Below are positions 16,035 to 25,418 of a stretch of DNA of 64,000 nucleotides, in pieces. Both the position numbers and the translations under genes were made by a program. The first letter of the stretch is position 1. Every line of letters begins with the position of its first letter. Under the pieces are notes generated by a model. That model was not told the DNA's origin, searched no databases, and was given only the letters and a program-made list of their open reading frames with translations. This stretch comes from Clostridia bacterium (GTDB lineage: Bacteria > Bacillota > Clostridia > Peptostreptococcales > Anaerovoracaceae): assembly GCA_030537495.1 (NCBI GenBank), contig JAUNMH010000003.1, forward strand, positions 1-64,000, given 5' to 3'.

Positions 16035-17937
16035 TTTGTTAAAGAAAGAATCAATTATGATCGGAGTGAAAATTGATTCAAAGGAAGCAGCAATTGATAC
16101 CTTAGTTGACCTACAGGACAAATCTGGAAATCTAAGTGACAAGGATGCATACAAGAAAGGCATTCTTGCAAGAGAAGCTTTAGGTTCAACTGCAATTGGA
16201 GAGGGAATTGCTATTCCTCATGCAAAAAGTGATGCTGTAAAGCAGGCAGGACTTGTTGCAATTACAGTACCTGATGGCGTGGATTACGATGCACCTGACG
16301 GAATGCCGTCCAAACTTTTGTTTATGATTGCAGCTCCTAAAGATGGCGATTTGCATCTGGAAGTTTTGTCGAAACTTATGACTCTTCTAATGGACGAAGA
16401 ACTAAGAAGGGAACTTCTTCAGGCAAAGACACCAGAAGAATTCCTTGCAGCAATTGATCGTAAGGAAGCCGCAAAAGATGAAGAGAAGAGTGCTAAGAAA
16501 GCCGATGAAGACGAGGGTTACAGAATTCTAGCTGTAACAGCATGTCCAACAGGTATAGCGCATACCTATATGGCAGCTGAAGCTCTTGAGAAAAAGGCTG
16601 AGGAAATGGGAATCAGATTGAAGGCTGAAACTAATGGCTCAGGCGGAGCAAAGAATGTACTTACACCTGAGGAAATAGAAGCGGCTGACGGAATTATCGT
16701 TGCGGCAGACAAAAATGTTGAAATGGTGAGATTTGATGGTAAGAGAGTTTGTAAAACTAACGTATCTGCAGGCATCAACAGACCAGAAGAACTTATTAAT
16801 ACAATTATCGAAGGAACGGCTCCAATTTACTATTACGAAGGTGACAAGACAACTTCTACAGAGTCAATTGGAGGAGAGGGAGTAGGTCACAAAATCTACA
16901 AGCATCTGATGAACGGTGTATCCTACATGTTGCCATTTGTAATCGGTGGAGGAATTATGATTGCGTTGGCATTCTTAATCGATACCATTGCAGGTGCTCC
17001 ACGTGATGCTAACTTTGGTACTTACACTCAGGCAGCAGCTTTCTTTAAGACAGTCGGTGGTGTGGCATTTAGCTTCATGTTACCAGTTCTGGCAGGTTAT
17101 ATTTCAAGAAGTATAGCTGACAGGCCTGGACTGGCTATAGGTTTTGTTGGCGGATATTTGGCAACAATCGGCACAACCTTTAAATCAATTGGCGGTGACT
17201 CATCAGCAGTATCCGGATTTATCGGAGCACTTATTGCTGGTTTCGTTGGTGGATTTATCGTATTGCTTTTGAAGAAGGTATTCTCCTTCTTACCAGAAAG
17301 CCTAGAACGCATGATGCCAGTTCTTGTTCTTCCACTTCTTGGAACTATTTTAATGGGCTTGTTCATGTGCTTTATCAATCCATTCGTTGGAATTCTTAAT
17401 ACAGCAATTTCCAATGGCCTAGAGTCAATGGGTAGCACAAGCCAGATTCTGCTTGGATGTCTTCTTGCAGGAATGATGGCAATAGATATGGGTGGTCCTT
17501 TCAACAAGGCAGCATACGTTTTCGGTACTGCGGCAATTGCATCAGGTGGATTCAACATTATGGCTGCAGTTATGATCGGAGGTATGGTACCACCGATTGC
17601 AATAGCACTGGCTACTACACTATTTAAACATAAATTCACTGAAGAGGAGCGTAAGGCAGGTACAGTCAATTACATTATGGGACTTTGCTTCATTACAGAA
17701 GGAGCAATTCCTTTTGCAGCAGCTGACCCGCTAAGAGTTATTCCATCTTGCGTTATTGGTTCTGCCATTGCAGGTGGTATATCAATGGCAATGGGCTGTA
17801 CGCTGAGAGCTCCTCATGGTGGAATCTTCGTATTCCCTGTAGTTGGAAATGTAGGAGGCTATCTACTAGCATTAGCAGTGGGATCTCTGGTAGGTATGGT
17901 TTTACTAGGACTATTAAAAAAGAACGTTAATAAATAA
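16021..17937 (+). CDS. fruA: Fructose PTS permease, fused EIIABC
   Basis: Membrane transporter that phosphorylates fructose to fructose 1-phosphate during uptake. Domain order is IIA, IIB, IIC in 638 residues. IIA (about 1-145) carries its phosphorylated His in IAIPHAKSD (His67). A charged linker (about 148-165) leads to IIB, with Cys in VTACPTGIAHTY (Cys175). IIC follows from about residue 290, with eight or more membrane helices and the substrate-site region ITEGAIPFAAADP. The substrate is inferred from the fruK partner and family. HPr and enzyme I follow at once, so the whole phosphoryl chain is encoded in one run. Confidence 0.93.
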   Translation: MKTSDLLKKESIMIGVKIDSKEAAIDTLVDLQDKSGNLSDKDAYKKGILAREALGSTAIGEGIAIPHAKSDAVKQAGLVAITVPDGVDYDAPDGMPSKLLFMIAAPKDGDLHLEVLSKLMTLLMDEELRRELLQAKTPEEFLAAIDRKEAAKDEEKSAKKADEDEGYRILAVTACPTGIAHTYMAAEALEKKAEEMGIRLKAETNGSGGAKNVLTPEEIEAADGIIVAADKNVEMVRFDGKRVCKTNVSAGINRPEELINTIIEGTAPIYYYEGDKTTSTESIGGEGVGHKIYKHLMNGVSYMLPFVIGGGIMIALAFLIDTIAGAPRDANFGTYTQAAAFFKTVGGVAFSFMLPVLAGYISRSIADRPGLAIGFVGGYLATIGTTFKSIGGDSSAVSGFIGALIAGFVGGFIVLLLKKVFSFLPESLERMMPVLVLPLLGTILMGLFMCFINPFVGILNTAISNGLESMGSTSQILLGCLLAGMMAIDMGGPFNKAAYVFGTAAIASGGFNIMAAVMIGGMVPPIAIALATTLFKHKFTEEERKAGTVNYIMGLCFITEGAIPFAAADPLRVIPSCVIGSAIAGGISMAMGCTLRAPHGGIFVFPVVGNVGGYLLALAVGSLVGMVLLGLLKKNVNK

Positions 17938-17978
17938 ATCGAAGTACATAGTTAAGATAAGAGCAGGAGGGTTTGGCT

Positions 17979-18245
17979 ATGGTATCTAAGAATGTAAAAA
18001 TCGTGAACTCAGAAGGCTTCCACATGAGACCAGTATCGGCTTTCGTTAAGGAAATGAGTCAGTTTACGTCAGATGTAAAGATTGAAGCAGGCGACAAGGT
18101 CGTTAATGGTAAAAGTGTGATGAATCTTATGGCAGCAGGCATCAGATGTGGCGCTGAAATCAATGTTGTATGCACTGGTGACGATGAAGAGGCAGCACTT
18201 AATGCAGCAATCGCAATGATTGAATCCGGATTCGGTGAAAAGTAA
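17979..18245 (+). CDS. ptsH: PTS phosphocarrier protein HPr
   Basis: Small cytosolic phosphocarrier passing phosphate from enzyme I to the IIA domains. It has 88 residues. His15 lies in GFHMRPVSAF, where the more usual sequence is GLHARPA, so the position after the active His is Met rather than Ala. Ser46 in NGKSVMNLM is at the exact HPr-kinase site, consistent with Gram-positive CcpA-type catabolite control. AGGAGG precedes ATG 17979 by eight bases. A TTG two codons upstream is rejected. It lies 41 bases after fruA and 14 before ptsI. Confidence 0.92.
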   Translation: MVSKNVKIVNSEGFHMRPVSAFVKEMSQFTSDVKIEAGDKVVNGKSVMNLMAAGIRCGAEINVVCTGDDEEAALNAAIAMIESGFGEK

Positions 18246-18259
18246 TCGAGGTGAGACAG

Positions 18260-19978
18260 GTGTTTAGAGGTATACCAGTATCAGAAGGGATCGGAATAGG
18301 CAAAGCTTATGTAATCAGTGGAAAAAAACTGGAGTATGAGAAGAGAAATGTAAAAAACACTACCGCTGAAAAAGAAAGATTTCGTATGGCAGTAAAGACT
18401 TTCTGTGAAGAAAGAGAAAATATGGCTGCAAAGCTAGAGGCTGAAGGTAGCCTTGCACAAGCTGATATTTTAAGAGGTCACATTATGATGATTCAGGATC
18501 CTTTTATGACCTCTCAGATTGAAGATCAGATTGATACAGGCATCTGCGCTGAGCAGGCCTGTGAGGAGGAACTTGGTATTTACCGCGAAATGTTCCTGTC
18601 TGTAGGCGATGAAATTACTGAACAGAGAGCGGCAGACGTGGACGATATCTGCTGTGGCGTAATTGGAATTCTCACAGGTTGTTCTGCAGGAAGTGTTGCT
18701 GATATTCCGCCAGGAAGCGTAATTGTAGTTGAGGAACTTACTCCTTCTATGACTGCAGAAATGAATAAGGCGAACGTAGTCGGAATTGTGGCTGAAAAGG
18801 GAGGAATGACATCTCACTCAGCAATAATCGCAAGATCACTAGGCATTCCAGCAGTACTAAGCGTACCAGGAGCTATGTCCGAATTTGTAAACCAGCTTAA
18901 TGTAATTGTAGATGGAAATGATGGAATTGTATTTCCAGATCCATGCGAGGATACATTAAATGATTACAGAGCCCAGAAGAAATTCCTTGATGAAGAAAGA
19001 GAAGGTCTGAAGGCTTATGAAAACCGTCCTACAGAAACCGCTGATGGCACAAAGCATGAGCTATGTTGCAACGTTGGAAACCTTAATGATGCAACAGATG
19101 CAGCAGAAAGTGGTGGAGATGGAATTGGACTCTTTAGAACAGAATTCCTGTTTATGAGTAGAGACTCTATGCCGGATGAAGAACTTCAGTTTGAGACCTA
19201 TAAAAAGGCCGCTGAACTTTTCAAAGATAAAGAGCCAGGAAACATAATCATTAGAACTCTAGATATTGGCGGAGATAAAGCCGTTCCTTATCTGGAAATG
19301 AAAGAAGAAGATAACCCGTTCCTAGGCTTTAGAGCAATTAGATATTGCCTGGAAAACACAGAGCTTTTCAAGACTCAGCTTAGGGCAATTCTAAGAGCTA
19401 GCGCTTTTGGAAACATCAAGATTATGGTACCGCTGGTAACAGAGGTTACCGAGATGGTCAAGGTTCGCCAGCTGGTAGACAACATCAAAACAGACTTAGA
19501 TGAAGAAAAAATTGATTATGATAAAAATATCCAAGTAGGAGCCATGATAGAAACACCATCGGCAAGCTTAATTGCTGATCTCCTTGCAAAGGAATGTGAT
19601 TTCTTCAGCATTGGAACCAATGATCTGACACAGTATACTATGGCTGCTGACAGAGGCAATTCCAAGGTGACATATTTAAATAATTACTTGGAACCTTCCG
19701 TAATCAGATCCATAAAACATATCATTGAATGCGCAAAGTGCGCAGATATTCCTGTGGGAATGTGCGGAGAAGCAGCAGCTGATCCGTTGATGATACCTTT
19801 GTTAATTGCTTTTGGGCTGGACGAATTCAGTGTCAGCCCGAAGGCAGTGCTGAAAACAAGATACAATATCTCAAGATGGTCTGTTGCAGACGCTAAAGAT
19901 ATTGCAGAACATGTTCTTACGCTGAGTACTGCAGGAGAAATCCAACGGTACCTGAGAAGAACAGTATATAATAAATAG
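18260..19978 (+). CDS. ptsI: PTS enzyme I (PEP-protein phosphotransferase)
   Basis: Cytosolic enzyme that takes phosphate from PEP to HPr, the first step of all PTS transport. The 572-residue protein has the HPr-binding N-terminal domain, the phosphorylated His in GGMTSHSAIIARSLGIP, and the C-terminal PEP-binding barrel with GDGIGLFRTEFLFM, IGTNDLTQYTMAADRG and the catalytic Cys region VGMCGEAAADP. I place the start at GTG 18260, which has GAGG exactly eight bases upstream in a 7-base match to the anti-Shine-Dalgarno and fits the family N-terminus. A GTG at 18251 would lie inside that site. A strong terminator follows the gene, ending the fru-pts operon. Confidence 0.94.
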   Translation: MFRGIPVSEGIGIGKAYVISGKKLEYEKRNVKNTTAEKERFRMAVKTFCEERENMAAKLEAEGSLAQADILRGHIMMIQDPFMTSQIEDQIDTGICAEQACEEELGIYREMFLSVGDEITEQRAADVDDICCGVIGILTGCSAGSVADIPPGSVIVVEELTPSMTAEMNKANVVGIVAEKGGMTSHSAIIARSLGIPAVLSVPGAMSEFVNQLNVIVDGNDGIVFPDPCEDTLNDYRAQKKFLDEEREGLKAYENRPTETADGTKHELCCNVGNLNDATDAAESGGDGIGLFRTEFLFMSRDSMPDEELQFETYKKAAELFKDKEPGNIIIRTLDIGGDKAVPYLEMKEEDNPFLGFRAIRYCLENTELFKTQLRAILRASAFGNIKIMVPLVTEVTEMVKVRQLVDNIKTDLDEEKIDYDKNIQVGAMIETPSASLIADLLAKECDFFSIGTNDLTQYTMAADRGNSKVTYLNNYLEPSVIRSIKHIIECAKCADIPVGMCGEAAADPLMIPLLIAFGLDEFSVSPKAVLKTRYNISRWSVADAKDIAEHVLTLSTAGEIQRYLRRTVYNK

Positions 19979-20016
19979 GCTCTCCTAAAAATAATATAAA
20001 CAATAATCTTATCACG

Positions 20017-20064
20017 AAAAAGGCTGTCAGCCCTGTGAAATTCACAGGCTTGACAGCCTTTTTC
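20017..20064 (+). terminator. Intrinsic terminator of the fru-pts operon
   Basis: AAAAAGGCTGTCA pairs with TGACAGCCTTTTT. Inside, GCCCTGTGAA and TTCACAGGC form a second stem. The long stem ends in five T and could act in both directions. Confidence 0.88.
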
Positions 20065-20084
20065 GGTTAGGTCATGTTGTCTTT

Positions 20085-20181
20085 GACTAGTATTTTTTTC
20101 GAAGTAGCTTTTTGTCTCGAAAATTCGATCGCAGTAATCAAGAATGTGCGCTATTATGCGCTGGTCTTTGTTCCCTTGCAT
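20085..20181 (-). pseudogene. Truncated HepT toxin remnant
   Basis: Directly after the MntA antitoxin, and overlapping its end by 44 bases, the minus strand has an ATG followed by about 32 codons reading like the start of a HepT/DUF86 toxin: DQRIIAHILDYCDRIFETKS. The family then continues with an RNase segment including the RX4-6H motif. Here the similarity stops near KNTS, and the frame runs through the ptsI terminator into antisense of ptsI. The catalytic part is absent, so no active toxin is expected. This fits a deletion whose endpoint lies close to the terminator. Confidence 0.7.
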
Positions 20182-20461
20182 ACAATAGTTTCTCCTCTCC
20201 CCTTATTTCATCTAAAAACTTTGGACTTAGGCTACCTGTTGTAACTAGGTCAACATGAAGTCCAAGGTCATCCTCAAGGTCAAGGAGCAATCCTGCAAGC
20301 GCAACTCCACCTATTATACTCCCTTTATCTATTCTTAAGTCCACATCACTATTCTCAGTAGCTTCGCCTCTTGCATACGAGCCAAAAAGGAATACATTCT
20401 CAGCTCCATATTCTTTTGCACGAATTGATACTATCTTTTGTATATCTTTGATATTAAGCAT
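20138..20461 (-). CDS. mntA: MntA-type minimal nucleotidyltransferase antitoxin
   Basis: A 107-residue minimal nucleotidyltransferase. The signature GSYARGEATENSDVDLRID supplies the GSX10DXD active site, and a third acidic residue lies in HVDLVT. In HepT-MntA pairs this enzyme transfers AMP groups from ATP to a Tyr of the HepT RNase and silences it. ATG 20461 has GAGG eight bases upstream; a GTG three codons earlier is rejected. The expected hepT follows but is truncated, so the antitoxin appears orphaned. The motif is intact, so the gene may still make protein. It lies between the fru-pts operon and UPF0210, with no mobile-element sequence nearby. Confidence 0.85.
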   Translation of the reverse strand: MLNIKDIQKIVSIRAKEYGAENVFLFGSYARGEATENSDVDLRIDKGSIIGGVALAGLLLDLEDDLGLHVDLVTTGSLSPKFLDEIRGEEKLLYAREQRPAHNSAHS

Positions 20462-20626
20462 ATCTATCACCTCATCTACATTATCACATTAATTTTGACC
20501 TTTGTAAATAATAAAATTGCTCACATTATAAAGCATGTTCATGAATTCATATGTATTACGATAACTTGTAATCAATGTGTATCTAGAATAAAGTGGCTAT
20601 AGACGGGATAATCACACCGCACTTAC

Positions 20627-21985
20627 TTAGTTCTTCAGACTCTGAAGCGGCGCAGGAATTCTTCCTCCGCGATTAATCATCTTAGCAGGAGACTGCTTGC
20701 GTACTGGCATAACAGGTCCATAGCCTAAAAGTCCTCCAAAGTCAAGTTCCTCACCTTCATTTAGGCCAATAGCAGGGATTACACGAACGGCTGTAGTCTT
20801 TGAGTTTACCATTCCGATAGCCGCTTCGTCAGCTATAATGGCTGAAATAACTTCAGAAGGAGTATCTCCAGGAATTACAATCATATCAAGTCCAACAGAG
20901 CATACTGCAGTCATAGCTTCTAGCTTTTCCAAAGAAAGAACTCCCTTTCTTGCTGCATCAATCATTCCAGCATCTTCGCTGACAGGAATGAAAGCACCTG
21001 AAAGTCCGCCCACACTTGAACTTGCCATTACGCCGCCTTTCTTAACTGCATCGTTAAGCATTGCTAGGGCAGCGGTCGTTCCGTGAGCACCACATTTTTC
21101 TAGGCCGATTTCTTCCAGAATGTGAGCAACTGAGTCGCCTATAGCAGGAGTTGGAGCCAGAGATAAATCGATGATTCCAAACTGTACACCCAACATTTCA
21201 GCAGCTTCTGTACCAACTAGCTGGCCCATTCTTGTGATTTTAAATGCAGTTTTCTTGATTGCCTCAGCAACTTCGTTCATAGACGCATCATCTGGCATTT
21301 TGGATAGGACTGAGCGTACTACGCCTGGTCCGGAAACACCTACGCTAAGTACGCAGTCAGCTTCACCGACGCCGTGGAATGCACCTGCCATAAAAGGATT
21401 ATCTTCTACGGCATTACAGAAAACAACTAACTTAGCAGCTCCGATGCATTGCTTGTCCTTTGTTTCTTCAGAAGCCTTGCGCACAGTCTCTCCCATGAGT
21501 TTAACTGCGTCCATATTGATTCCGGCCTTTGTGGAACCAACGTTGACTGATGAGCAAACTAAATCAGTTTCAGCTAGGGCGTGAGGAATTGCCTGAATCA
21601 GTTCCTTGTCACCTGCACTGAAGCCTTTTTGAACAAGGGCAGAGAAACCACCTATAAAGTTTACTCCCACTGCCTTTGCAACCTTGTCCAATGTTTTGGC
21701 ATATTTAACCGGGTCGCCGCCGGAAACACCTACAAGCATGGAAATAGGTGTAACGGATATTCTCTTATTGACGATTGGAATACCATATTTTTTTTCAATT
21801 GATTCGCCTGTAGCAACCAGGTCTTTTGCGTATCTGTAAGTCTTATTGTAGACTTTCTCGCAAGACTTATCGATGTCGCTGTCCGCGCAGTCTATAAGGG
21901 AAATTCCCATTGTAATTGTTCTAATATCAAGATTTTCATCTTGTATCATGGTAATAGTTTCCATGATGTCATGTGTGTTAAGCAT
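20627..21985 (-). CDS. UPF0210 / PFL-family (DUF711) protein
   Basis: A 452-residue cytosolic protein of the conserved UPF0210 (DUF711) family, a relative of the pyruvate formate-lyase fold with no proven reaction. The N-terminus ([17 protein letters not shown]) and the Gly-rich C-terminal region ([18 protein letters not shown]) are characteristic. It sits 60 bases downstream of the UPF0237 ACT-domain gene, and this pairing recurs in many Firmicutes and some archaea, suggesting the ACT protein regulates it or binds the same ligand. A G-rich GAGGGGG lies about 11 bases before the ATG. The function is unknown, and I do not assign one. Confidence 0.88.
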   Translation of the reverse strand: MLNTHDIMETITMIQDENLDIRTITMGISLIDCADSDIDKSCEKVYNKTYRYAKDLVATGESIEKKYGIPIVNKRISVTPISMLVGVSGGDPVKYAKTLDKVAKAVGVNFIGGFSALVQKGFSAGDKELIQAIPHALAETDLVCSSVNVGSTKAGINMDAVKLMGETVRKASEETKDKQCIGAAKLVVFCNAVEDNPFMAGAFHGVGEADCVLSVGVSGPGVVRSVLSKMPDDASMNEVAEAIKKTAFKITRMGQLVGTEAAEMLGVQFGIIDLSLAPTPAIGDSVAHILEEIGLEKCGAHGTTAALAMLNDAVKKGGVMASSSVGGLSGAFIPVSEDAGMIDAARKGVLSLEKLEAMTAVCSVGLDMIVIPGDTPSEVISAIIADEAAIGMVNSKTTAVRVIPAIGLNEGEELDFGGLLGYGPVMPVRKQSPAKMINRGGRIPAPLQSLKN

Positions 21986-22045
21986 TGTATCAAAACCCCC
22001 TCAGCTTATATCATTTTCAGAATTCTAGGTATTTGTTTGTTACTT

Positions 22046-22321
22046 CTAGATTCTATGCATGGAATTGAAAATATTTTCATGCATTACATGAACCTTCATA
22101 TCAGGAACACTTTCTGAAATTGAGCGCTGAAGTTCATCTACCTGAGCTGTTGCATGTTCGATGTCAATAATCATAATCATACAGAAGAATTCTTCAAGTA
22201 CTGACTGAGTTACATCTATAACGTTAGCCTGTGCTTCTGCACATGCAGCGGATACCTTAGCAAGGATACCTACCATATCTTTTCCTACAACAGTTACTAC
22301 TGCCTTTGCATTTTTATTCAT
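22046..22321 (-). CDS. UPF0237 ACT-domain protein
   Basis: A 91-residue protein consisting of one ACT domain, the small ligand-binding fold that usually senses amino acids. The pattern VVTVVGKDMVGILAKVSAAC is typical of the GcvR-like UPF0237 group. It is the first gene of a two-gene minus-strand operon with the UPF0210 gene. AGGGG lies upstream at slightly long spacing. It is probably a sensor or regulatory partner of UPF0210. Ligand unknown. Confidence 0.88.
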   Translation of the reverse strand: MNKNAKAVVTVVGKDMVGILAKVSAACAEAQANVIDVTQSVLEEFFCMIMIIDIEHATAQVDELQRSISESVPDMKVHVMHENIFNSMHRI

Positions 22322-22428
22322 AACTTGTTCGTCCCCTTTCTTTAGTTAACATATATACCAATATAATAAGTTATTTTACTACAAAATATCAAGAGGAAAT
22401 TAGAGAAAATAGAGAAGGGCTGTTTTTC

Positions 22429-22458
22429 TTTACATTGCAAGGTTTGTCATGATAAAAT
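22429..22458 (+). promoter_or_regulatory. Predicted promoter of the seven-gene glycan-type operon
   Basis: TTTACA (22429-22434) and TAAAAT (22453-22458) are 18 bases apart. They lie about 25 bases before the first gene and back to back with the UPF0237 gene. Confidence 0.5.
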
Positions 22459-22482
22459 GTAATGGGCTATAGGAAAGGGGAG

Positions 22483-23184
22483 ATGTCAGTGAGAGAAGTT
22501 CTCAGAGAAGAAAAAAAGTTTCTGATTAGCGTAGATGAATTTATTTTTCTATCTCATAAACTCGATCAGGTAATGCAGGGCGACCCTCATAACGGTACTC
22601 ATGGGTACATGATAAGATCCCTGTATTTCGATACTATATATGATACTGATTATTACGAAAAGCTAAGCGGTGTAGAAACCCGGCGAAAGATAAGACTTAG
22701 ATGCTATGATCCAAACAGCGATTTCGCTATGCTTGAGATGAAACAAAAGCAAGGATCAAATCAAATGAAAAGATCTCTTAAGGTAGTAAGAGCAGATGCA
22801 GAAGAAATGGCAAGAGGTAATTACTCACCGCTGCTGAAGTACCCCGAACCCTTTGCAGCAGAGTGTTATGGCCTTATGAACTATCGATGTTATAGGCCGA
22901 AAACAATCGTAGAATACAACAGGAAGGCATATATTGCAAAGGAAAACAGAATAAGAGTAACCTTTGATAATAATATAGCTTCTACGGAGAGTAGCTTCGA
23001 CCTTTTCAATCCGAAGCTTAATATGAATCCGGTTCTTGATAAGTATGATGTGGTACTTGAGGTAAAATTCAATGGATTTTTGCTTGACTATATCAGACAA
23101 CTAATAAATCCAGTAAATCGCAGCGAACTATCTGTGAGTAAATATGTTCTGGCGCTTCAGAACAGTTATAAAACCAGACTATAA
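22483..23184 (+). CDS. VTC-domain (polyphosphate polymerase-type) protein
   Basis: A soluble VTC domain of about 233 residues. In yeast Vtc4 this tunnel-shaped fold makes polyphosphate from ATP. Matching basic and acidic tunnel residues are visible in EKKFLIS, RSLYFDT, RRKIRLRCY, LEMKQKQGSNQMKRS and VLEVKF. No membrane segment is present. The next gene encodes the DUF4956 membrane protein that nearly always accompanies bacterial VTC domains. AAAGGGG precedes ATG 22483 closely, and GTG 22489 is an alternative start. It is the first gene of an operon with CotH, a hydrolase-like protein, HEAT, GT2 and EAL genes. Whether it makes polyphosphate or uses the fold for something else cannot be told. 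Confidence 0.82.
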   Translation: MSVREVLREEKKFLISVDEFIFLSHKLDQVMQGDPHNGTHGYMIRSLYFDTIYDTDYYEKLSGVETRRKIRLRCYDPNSDFAMLEMKQKQGSNQMKRSLKVVRADAEEMARGNYSPLLKYPEPFAAECYGLMNYRCYRPKTIVEYNRKAYIAKENRIRVTFDNNIASTESSFDLFNPKLNMNPVLDKYDVVLEVKFNGFLLDYIRQLINPVNRSELSVSKYVLALQNSYKTRL

Positions 23185-23215
23185 GGTGAATAACAATTTG
23201 TAGGAGACAACTTAA

Positions 23216-23893
23216 ATGAGAGAACAAATTTTTAATCTAATCGAAAATCCAAGTAATATGACATGGCAGGAGATTCTTCTGAATCTTACTATGGCAGCTA
23301 TTCTTGGATTCTTTATTTTTATTTCGTATTTTATTTCCCACAGAGGAACCATATACAGCAAGAAATTCAATGCTTCCCTAGTGATGCTTACAGTACTTAC
23401 AGGAACGGTAATGACTGTAATCGGCAATAATATAGCATTGTCTCTAGGTATGGTCGGTGCATTGTCCATTGTACGTTTCAGAACTGCAATTAAGGATTCT
23501 AGAGATACTGTTTATATTTTCTGGACAATTATCGTAGGAATTTGCTGTGGTGTAGGAGATTATGTTGTTGCAGCCATAGGAAGCGGAATTGTTTTTGTGA
23601 TTATTCTTATTCTTGGATGCATAAAAAATGATAACAGAATGTTATTCATAATGAGAGCTGACCGCGCTAAGCAGCCTATGATTAAGGCTCAGGTATATAA
23701 GCTCTTTGATGGAAAGGCAATTCTTAGAGTAGAAAATACCACAGAAAACTCAGTAGAACTTATTTACGAACTGACACAGAAAATGGTTCAGAAGGCTGAG
23801 AAAACAGAGCCTGATATTTCAGACAGCATATACAGAATAGGTAATGTGGAATATGTAAACCTTGTTATGCAAAATGACGAGATATCCAATTAG
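23216..23893 (+). CDS. DUF4956 membrane protein
   Basis: A 225-residue membrane protein with about four helices in its first 140 residues (for example MAAILGFFIFISYFIS and VGALSIVRFRTAIKDSRDT) and a cytosolic C-terminal domain of about 80 residues. The SIVRFRTAIKD stretch is the hallmark of DUF4956 and resembles a MgtC-like loop. Bacterial VTC-domain proteins are usually encoded beside DUF4956, and the pair may form a membrane complex. AGGAG is nine bases upstream of the ATG. The gene lies 31 bases after the VTC gene and 14 before cotH. No reaction is known. Confidence 0.85.
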   Translation: MREQIFNLIENPSNMTWQEILLNLTMAAILGFFIFISYFISHRGTIYSKKFNASLVMLTVLTGTVMTVIGNNIALSLGMVGALSIVRFRTAIKDSRDTVYIFWTIIVGICCGVGDYVVAAIGSGIVFVIILILGCIKNDNRMLFIMRADRAKQPMIKAQVYKLFDGKAILRVENTTENSVELIYELTQKMVQKAEKTEPDISDSIYRIGNVEYVNLVMQNDEISN

Positions 23894-23907
23894 GAGAGGA
23901 AAAATCT

Positions 23908-25404
23908 ATGAAGCATAAGGCAGTTGGAATAATCGGCTGCGTTGTTATTCTCATCGTCGGGATAATTAACTGGCCGGGAATATTTCACACGGAGGATAAT
24001 CAGAGATATCATCAGCATCTGGATGCGCCAAAGAAAGAGGCGTGTACTAAGGTTCATAGCCCTAGTGAGCTTTGTTCCCACCTTCCTCTGATAGAAATAG
24101 ACACGGAAGGAAAGAAAATCCCTGGGGCAAGGAGAACTGAGGCCGAGAGAAAGCAGTTCCTCAAGGACGCGCAAAACCCAGGTGTTACAGATAGAATTAC
24201 CGCACATATGGAGATTGATGACAGCGAAAAAGAATACAATCATATAAGTGATGAGCCGGCTGTATCTAGCGATATAGTTATTCATGTAAGGGGATACTCA
24301 TCTAGACGTTTTGATAAACTTGGATACAGAATTAAGCTTGTCGATGAAAAAGGAGAGAACAACCCGCAGAGCCTTATGGGTATGGATGCTCACGACGAGT
24401 GGGCTCTTCATGGACCCTTTTTGGACAAGACTTTGCTCAGAAACTACATGATGTACAATATTGCCGGTGAGATTATGGACTATTCGCCAAATGTAAGATT
24501 TTGCGAGCTGGTGCTCAATGGTGAATATATGGGCGTGTATGTTTTGACGGAGCTTATTAGCGAGGGCAAAGACGGTTCTAGGTTGCAGTTGTCCGTGAAC
24601 GAGAAGAATGAGACCTATACCGGCTATCTGCTCAGATTAGATAGAAAAAACAATGATATTTCGGACTGGTTACCGAGCCTTACAACTTACAGTCTAAGAA
24701 ATGACACCGACTTGAAGCTGGATGTTGAGTTTCCTTCTCAGAGAAAGCTGACGGAGAAAATGCGAAAGTCCATAAACGACGATTTCTCACAGTTTGAGAA
24801 GGCCTTGTACTCTTATGATTACGATAACAAGAAATTCGGATATAAGAACTATATAGATATGGACTCTTTTGCTGAATATTTTATCATCAATGAAGCAACG
24901 GTCAACTACGATGCGGGAAGCTACTCGACATATATATACAAGGATGTTGACCGTAAACTGAAAATGTGCGTATGGGACTTTAACAACGCCTGTGACAACT
25001 ATCAGGAGCAGTCACTTATGGACGTACAGCATTTTAATACACATACGAAGCTGTGGTTTGAGATGCTTATAAAGGACGAAGATTTCGTGGGCTGCGTGAT
25101 ACAGAAATACAGATATCTTCGCAAAGATGTTCTAAGCGAGGAATATTTGGATTCTTATATAGACGATGTTGTTGAATATCTAGGCCCTGCCATAGATAGA
25201 AACTTCGAGAAGTGGGGATACACATTTAATGACAATACTCTACTTGATCCGGCAAGCAGAAATATTCATTCCTATGACGAAGCTATAAATCAGCTGAAGT
25301 CCTTCTTCCATGTGCGCCTAAACTGGATGGATGACAACATTGAATCTTTGAAGCAGTACTGTGCAGAGTCAAAAATAAAGAAATATAACGAAGTTAATGA
25401 ATAG
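23908..25404 (+). CDS. CotH-like protein kinase-fold protein, exported
   Basis: A 498-residue CotH family protein with an N-terminal signal anchor (GIIGCVVILIVGIINWPG). CotH of Bacillus is an atypical kinase that phosphorylates spore-coat proteins. Family features here are IVIHVRGYSSRRFDKLGYRI, the lobe around LHGPFLDKTLLRNYM, FAEYFIINEATVNYD and the metal-binding CVWDFNNACDN. The signal anchor places it outside or on the outer face of the membrane, where it might phosphorylate an exported protein or glycan. CotH is often encoded with VTC/DUF4956, as here. No spore-coat genes are nearby, so a spore role is not supported. Confidence 0.85.
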   Translation: MKHKAVGIIGCVVILIVGIINWPGIFHTEDNQRYHQHLDAPKKEACTKVHSPSELCSHLPLIEIDTEGKKIPGARRTEAERKQFLKDAQNPGVTDRITAHMEIDDSEKEYNHISDEPAVSSDIVIHVRGYSSRRFDKLGYRIKLVDEKGENNPQSLMGMDAHDEWALHGPFLDKTLLRNYMMYNIAGEIMDYSPNVRFCELVLNGEYMGVYVLTELISEGKDGSRLQLSVNEKNETYTGYLLRLDRKNNDISDWLPSLTTYSLRNDTDLKLDVEFPSQRKLTEKMRKSINDDFSQFEKALYSYDYDNKKFGYKNYIDMDSFAEYFIINEATVNYDAGSYSTYIYKDVDRKLKMCVWDFNNACDNYQEQSLMDVQHFNTHTKLWFEMLIKDEDFVGCVIQKYRYLRKDVLSEEYLDSYIDDVVEYLGPAIDRNFEKWGYTFNDNTLLDPASRNIHSYDEAINQLKSFFHVRLNWMDDNIESLKQYCAESKIKKYNEVNE

Positions 25405-25418
25405 AAGGGAGGCGGAGC

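Noticed and set aside
17097-17669. 190-residue minus-strand open frame
   Set aside because: It is antisense to the IIC domain of fruA and shows only the composition expected opposite a membrane protein.
19684-20084. Minus-strand frame continuing the HepT remnant through the ptsI terminator
   Set aside because: Beyond about 32 codons it is antisense to a terminator and to ptsI, with no HepT similarity.
23908-25404. Spore-coat function for the CotH-like protein
   Set aside because: No spore or coat genes are near, and the operon is of surface-polymer type.
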